A stretch of 37,606 nucleotides of DNA from contig CAZIDN010000036.1 in the NCBI GenBank assembly GCA_964537875.1, positions 1 through 37,606 on the forward strand, read 5' to 3'. The notes beneath the pieces are model-generated. The model searched no databases and was not told the origin of the DNA. It worked only from the letters and a program-made list of their open reading frames with translations. Both the position numbers and the translations under genes were made by a program. The DNA is from JAPKZH01 sp964537875 (lineage in GTDB: Bacteria; Acidobacteriota; Aminicenantia; Aminicenantales; UBA4085). Of this stretch, positions 34,107 through 37,606 are shown in pieces (position 1 is the first letter of the stretch; each line of letters starts with the position of its first letter).

Positions 34107-35024
34107 ATGAGGAAAATCGTCCTTATCATATCGTTGGTCTTGGTCGTCGGCGTTTTTTTATCATCCCAGGACTACAAGGGCAAAGGCAGGCTTTTCGGGA
34201 CTGTCTTTGACACGGAGGGAAAGCCTCTTCAGGGAGTGAAGGTCAGGCTGGTCTTCGCCGAGTCGGGCATGGGGTTCGAGGTCATGACCGGCAAGAACGG
34301 AGACTGGACCGGCGCCTGGCTCCGGCGCGGCAGCTGGAACATCGATTTCGAGAAGATCGGCTATGAGACCAAAAAGATCGTCATCGAGGTCAGCGAAGTC
34401 GAAAAAAAGCCGGAGATCAAGGTCAATTTAAAGAAGGCCACAGGTCTCACCCTCACCGATGAGCTCAAGACGAAGCTGATCCAGGCCAATCAGTTGTTCG
34501 AGCAGAAAAACTATCAGGCTGCCCTCGAGGCCTATAAAGGTCTTTTAGAGAAATTCCCCGACGCCTATATCCTCTGGAAAAACGTGGGCCACTGCTATTT
34601 CGCCCAGGAGCAGTATGACCAGGCGGAGGAATCTTACAAAAAAGTCCTGGAGAAGAATGCCAACGACGGCGAGGCTATCCTCCTCATCGGGAACTGCTAT
34701 TCCAACCGCGGCCAGCCCGACAAGGCCATGGAATGGTACAACAAGATCCAGTTCGATAAGATCACTGACCCCATCGTCCTTTATAACATCGGCAACGAAT
34801 ATAATAAAATCTCCAAGTTCGAAGAGGCCCTCAAATATTTCCAGAGGTCCGTGGAACTCCAGAAGGACTTTCTGGACGGCCTGTATCAGCTCGGCCTGGT
34901 CTACACGACCCTGCAGAAAAACCAAGAGGCGATCGCCACCTTCGAGACGTTCCTGAAATATGACTCGACGTCCGAGAAAGCCACCCAGGTCCGGACCTTC
35001 CTGGATTATTTAAAGAAAAAATAG
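34107..35024 (+). CDS. Exported carboxypeptidase-regulatory-like + TPR protein (paralogue 2)
   Basis: A 305-residue protein with signal peptide MRKIVLIISLVLVVGVFLSS and a GAGGAGG SD six bases upstream. A regulatory-like beta-sandwich follows (GRLFGTVFDTEGKPLQGVKV, GDWTGAWLRRGSWNIDFEKI), then five TPR-like units (IQANQLFEQKNYQAALEAYK, NVGHCYFAQEQYDQAEESYK, LIGNCYSNRGQPDKAMEWYN, NIGNEYNKISKFEEALKYFQ, QLGLVYTTLQKNQEAIATFE). Domain order and sequence match the 28093-29061 protein closely. It is driven by its own sigma-54-type promoter and followed 59 bases later by a GWxTD lipoprotein. The pair probably works together in the periplasm; this is inferred from the repeated pairing. Confidence 0.87.
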   Translation: MRKIVLIISLVLVVGVFLSSQDYKGKGRLFGTVFDTEGKPLQGVKVRLVFAESGMGFEVMTGKNGDWTGAWLRRGSWNIDFEKIGYETKKIVIEVSEVEKKPEIKVNLKKATGLTLTDELKTKLIQANQLFEQKNYQAALEAYKGLLEKFPDAYILWKNVGHCYFAQEQYDQAEESYKKVLEKNANDGEAILLIGNCYSNRGQPDKAMEWYNKIQFDKITDPIVLYNIGNEYNKISKFEEALKYFQRSVELQKDFLDGLYQLGLVYTTLQKNQEAIATFETFLKYDSTSEKATQVRTFLDYLKKK

Positions 35025-35083
35025 GAGGAGCTTGTCATCGCCTGCGACGTAATCAAGGGTTCCGTTAGATGCTCAGGACAGAT

Positions 35084-35983
35084 ATGATCCATACGATAAT
35101 CAAAACACTCCTCTTTTTTGCCATCGTCACATGTTTTGTCGGCTGCGCTTCGACGGGAAAAATCCCATTGGACCCGGAAAGCCGCGATTTCTATGAGACG
35201 GCACGGCTGGTCATGACCGAGGCCGAAAAAGACATCTTCAATCATCTGCCGGACGCCGAATCGCGCCGGGAGTTCGTCAAGGATTTCTGGACCAAGCGGG
35301 ACCCGGATCCGGACACGGAAAACAACGAATTCAAGGAGGAATTCGAGAAGCGCCTGGACTATGCCAACAAACACTTCAGGGAAGGAAAAAAGGGGTGGAA
35401 CACGGACAGAGGGCGCATCTATGTCTATCTCGGCCCTCCCGAAAAAACCGAGGAGATTTTCCCCCAGCCGTCAGCGGACCTCCGGGGCTCCGTGATCTAC
35501 TGGATCTATTATCGATATGACCTGGGGATCGAGTTCATGGATGAAAGGGGCATCGGCGCCTACACCATCACCCAAATCGTCGGCGACCTTTTCAGTGCCA
35601 TGGAGGCGGCCAAGCTCGGAGCGATTTACCAGGGCGACGGAGGCGCCTCGAAAAAATTTGTGAACTTCGACCTGGTCTATGAAAAGGAGAAACGGCAATT
35701 CGTCCTGTCCCTTCCCATCAAGCGGCTGAGTTTCAGAGACGAAGGGGGGCTCCTCAAGGCCGAGTTTGAGTTCGAGTTTTATGTCTATCGGCCGGGAGCC
35801 GCCGATAAGCAGATCTTCAAGGAATCCCGGAGCTTCGCCGGCCGGCCGGCGGATCTCGAAAAAACGAAGGCTATCTCCTTTACCTTCCCTTATAACCTCG
35901 GCCCCGGGAAGAATTATGCCGATGTGATCGTGACCGGCAAGGATATCGGCAAGACACGCAAAATATTTTTGGTCAAAAACTAA
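35084..35983 (+). CDS. GWxTD-domain lipoprotein
   Basis: A 299-residue lipoprotein (start at 35084; an in-frame ATG at 35069 adds five residues, and neither has a strong SD). The signal ends in FVGC with lipid Cys at residue 21. The GWxTD domain shows LDPESRDFYETARLVMTEAE, FVKDFWTKRDPDPDTENNEF and KKGWNTDRGRIYVYLGPPEK (104-108 GWNTD), then IYWIYYRYDLGIEFMDERG. The beta-rich C-terminal half matches the 29197-30090 paralogue in layout. Cotranscribed with the TPR gene before it. Outer-membrane or periplasmic location is expected; function unknown. Confidence 0.87.
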   Translation: MIHTIIKTLLFFAIVTCFVGCASTGKIPLDPESRDFYETARLVMTEAEKDIFNHLPDAESRREFVKDFWTKRDPDPDTENNEFKEEFEKRLDYANKHFREGKKGWNTDRGRIYVYLGPPEKTEEIFPQPSADLRGSVIYWIYYRYDLGIEFMDERGIGAYTITQIVGDLFSAMEAAKLGAIYQGDGGASKKFVNFDLVYEKEKRQFVLSLPIKRLSFRDEGGLLKAEFEFEFYVYRPGAADKQIFKESRSFAGRPADLEKTKAISFTFPYNLGPGKNYADVIVTGKDIGKTRKIFLVKN

Positions 35984-36181
35984 CCCCTGCCGGCGTTTAG
36001 GAAGATGAACCCGAGCCAGGATGATACAAAGAAGCTCATTATCGAAGTGGAAAAGATGTCCGAATAAAGAGATGTCCTCCAGCAGGCACGAATTCCACAG
36101 TGCCGAGAAGACGGCGGCGGAACGGCGTTAGAAACCTTCACGGGAGAAAGAAGGTTTGGACTCCCGAAGAAAACCCTGGCC

Positions 36182-37276
36182 TTATTTGATGGTGAAGTCG
36201 AACGTTTTCGTGCAGGCGTTTCCGGAGATCTTGTCCGTAATCTTCAGATTCAGGGTGTAGTTGCCCGGCCCCAAATCTCTGGTTTCCGTCCGTTCTTTGT
36301 CGCCATCCTTGATGATGAGAGTCTGTTTCATCGGCAGAGGGTGGCTGACCAGAGGATTGTCGTAGTTGGCGGGCTGAAAGCGGATGGCGGGTTCCTTGCC
36401 TTTTGTCACCTCGTACTGGACTTCGATGTTCCACGTCGGCCGTTCATTCGGCTGTTTCGGGTCGATCGACTGAGCGCCGATGACATAGTAGAAAACATCC
36501 AGGAGCTCCCCCACGCCGATGGTGTTGTCAAGGTTGGGCGTGATCTGGCGGACGGAATACATGAAATAGCCTTTGTGCAGCGAGGCGATGGTCTCGGGCG
36601 TGCTCAGGTCTTTTTGATCTTTGGACAGGAAGATGGGCGTTATATCCAGCTCTTTGGAGAGGTTTTTCACGTCGGGAAGGGTGAATTCAAAATACTGGGT
36701 ACCGACCTTTTTCAGGTCGAGCGAGGTCACGGCCATGGCCATCAGGTAATTGCCGGGAAACAGGGCGTAGCCGATGCTGTAGACGTCCTCTTTGTTCGGG
36801 TCATATCCCTCGCTGTCTGCTTCCACGCTGGCCGGAATATAGACTTCTTTGACGATCTGGGTAGGCACATTGTTCTCCAGCTTTCGGAACTGGAGGAAGA
36901 CGTTGAAGCCGGCTTTGAGCTTGGCCGTCGCGGGCGCGGCCGCGGCCGCAGCGTCGACGGCCGGTATCTGGGAGGCTACGGCGGGCGCATAGCCGAGGTC
37001 TCCATTTTTTATTTTCAAGAAAAAGACTTCGTAAAACGCGGTCTGGGCCGGAAGAAATGTCGTCCGGAAAATATTAAAAGGAATATCCTGACGGCCCTGG
37101 CGGGATGTGAGCCCCTCGTCGAGAATGGCCTTGATCTCCTTGGGGATAAAAACCCTTTGACTCGCCTGGGGCTTGGCTTCCTGCTTGTCTTTTTGGCCGG
37201 CTAAGCCGGGAGCCAAGACGGCGCTGAAGATCAATCCCGCAACGAGAACCGGAGCGATTAATTTTCGTGTGTTCAT
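36182..37276 (-). CDS. Secreted protein of unknown function
   Basis: A 364-residue protein that I do not recognise as a named family. Met at 37276 has a GAGGAGG SD five bases upstream and starts a signal peptide (MNTRKLIAPVLVAGLIFSAV, cut near LAG). The mature part is beta-rich without membrane segments. It includes ARQ-like segments FNIFRTTFLPAQTAFYEVFF, an Ala/Pro stretch (VDAAAAAAPATAKLK), FNVFLQFRKLENN, and a C-terminal segment resembling an Ig-like or CARDB-like strand set (DLGPGNYTLNLKITDKISGN, ending FDFTIK). The GxYxL pattern with two-sheet spacing recalls the beta-rich C-termini of GWxTD proteins, but no GWxTD motif is present. It has a sigma-54-type promoter like the nearby TPR genes, so it is probably part of the same response. 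Confidence 0.75.
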   Translation of the reverse strand: MNTRKLIAPVLVAGLIFSAVLAPGLAGQKDKQEAKPQASQRVFIPKEIKAILDEGLTSRQGRQDIPFNIFRTTFLPAQTAFYEVFFLKIKNGDLGYAPAVASQIPAVDAAAAAAPATAKLKAGFNVFLQFRKLENNVPTQIVKEVYIPASVEADSEGYDPNKEDVYSIGYALFPGNYLMAMAVTSLDLKKVGTQYFEFTLPDVKNLSKELDITPIFLSKDQKDLSTPETIASLHKGYFMYSVRQITPNLDNTIGVGELLDVFYYVIGAQSIDPKQPNERPTWNIEVQYEVTKGKEPAIRFQPANYDNPLVSHPLPMKQTLIIKDGDKERTETRDLGPGNYTLNLKITDKISGNACTKTFDFTIK

Positions 37277-37322
37277 AAATCCTCCTCTATTTGAAGCACA
37301 TAAAATTTCACATCTTAAACGA

Positions 37323-37338
37323 TGCAAATATTATGCCA
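37323..37338 (-). promoter_or_regulatory. Sigma-54 promoter of the secreted-protein gene
   Basis: On the minus strand TGGCATA, four bases, TTGCA: -24 GG and -12 GC correctly spaced. The predicted start lies about 35 bases before the ATG at 37276. Confidence 0.7.
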
Positions 37339-37520
37339 ATTCGCCTACGAGCTAATTGCTTATTTATCTGCAAGTTGTCTAAATGTTCTCCGTAAAGATA
37401 CTTTACTTGGCGCTTCTCCCCGCCTTGTCTTTATGGGGCCGCAAAATTAAACAAATACTATACCAAAAAACTATTTTTTTGGCAATTAATACAAACGCAA
37501 TAAATAAAGTGACAATGTAT

Positions 37521-37606
37521 GGGCGGCGCTTAGGCCGCCCTCAAGCCCCCGTAGCGGAGGGGGGCCCCGGACACTCTTGGAGGAGGACCCTTTTGCAGGT
37601 TCCCCC
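37521..37606. repeat. GC-rich structured repeat cut by the right edge
   Basis: Two hairpins in a row: GGGCGGC/GCCGCCC (37521-37540) and GCCCCC/GGGGGGC (37545 to about 37565). TAGCGGAGGGGGGCCCCG (37552-37569) is shared, in inverted orientation, with the centre of the 33838-33966 palindrome, and both continue to a GGTTCCCC sequence. The copy runs off the window. Confidence 0.55.

Noticed and set aside
36005..36067. 20-codon ORF (MNPSQDDTKKLIIEVEKMSE) between the GWxTD and secreted-protein genes
   Set aside because: It has no convincing SD and no recognisable similarity; length alone is not evidence. The 35984-36181 gap shows nothing else.
37430..37460. TGGTATAGTATTTGTT on the minus strand as a second sigma-54 site
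   Set aside because: The -12 element lacks the GC dinucleotide, and a better site lies nearer to the gene.

Overview
The window reads as bacterial chromosome from an uncultivated-type Acidobacteriota lineage, most likely Candidatus Aminicenantes (OP8). This is inferred from gene content: three GWxTD-domain proteins, an Oar-like receptor with a carboxypeptidase-regulatory domain, a membrane-anchored sulfatase-like protein with C-terminal TPRs, a HEISH-type M49 peptidase and a fused LptF/LptG permease. I could not run a search, so the taxon is not proven. No rRNA, tRNA, CRISPR array or intact transposase gene was recognised.

Layout. At the left edge a minus-strand gene begins (promoter, SD and about 7 codons are visible). 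Next come two minus-strand TonB-dependent receptors (168-2411 and 2467-4668) that share a nearly identical 55-nt leader. They are divergent from an ECF sigma factor and its zinc-finger anti-sigma factor (5034-6550). A minus-strand block follows (6694-11655): radical SAM protein, DmpA-type P1 peptidase, Asp/Glu racemase and M49 peptidase, a set that looks built for peptide and D-amino-acid catabolism. The plus strand then carries housekeeping genes: pgeF/yfiH, purC, a PHP phosphoesterase, CvpA, a stand-alone Fis-type HTH, and groES-groEL behind a consensus sigma-70 promoter flanked by two CIRCE-like operators. A double-length LptF/LptG-type permease and a convergent bifunctional-nuclease-family gene follow. 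The Oar-like receptor (21202-24363) and a small TPR protein come next.

The right third (25758-37276) is dominated by envelope proteins: sulfatase-like/TPR, two paralogous pairs of [carboxypeptidase-regulatory + TPR protein] with [GWxTD lipoprotein] in opposite orientations, a larger GWxTD-TPR protein, an unrecognised secreted protein, and one cytoplasmic outlier, an endonuclease Q homologue. Sigma-54-type -24/-12 promoters stand directly before both TPR proteins, the secreted protein and the Oar-like receptor. I read this as a candidate sigma-54-controlled envelope system built on GWxTD proteins; its function is unknown.

Two families of non-coding palindromic repeats are scattered between genes. 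One has GGGGTCA...TGACCCC ends (four loci, one of them nested); its arm sequence differs between copies but still matches within each copy. One copy supplies the last 11 codons and the stop of pgeF. The other is GC-rich and highly structured (19938-20085, 33838-33966 and the right edge). These repeats and the sigma-54/GWxTD arrangement are the most unusual content.
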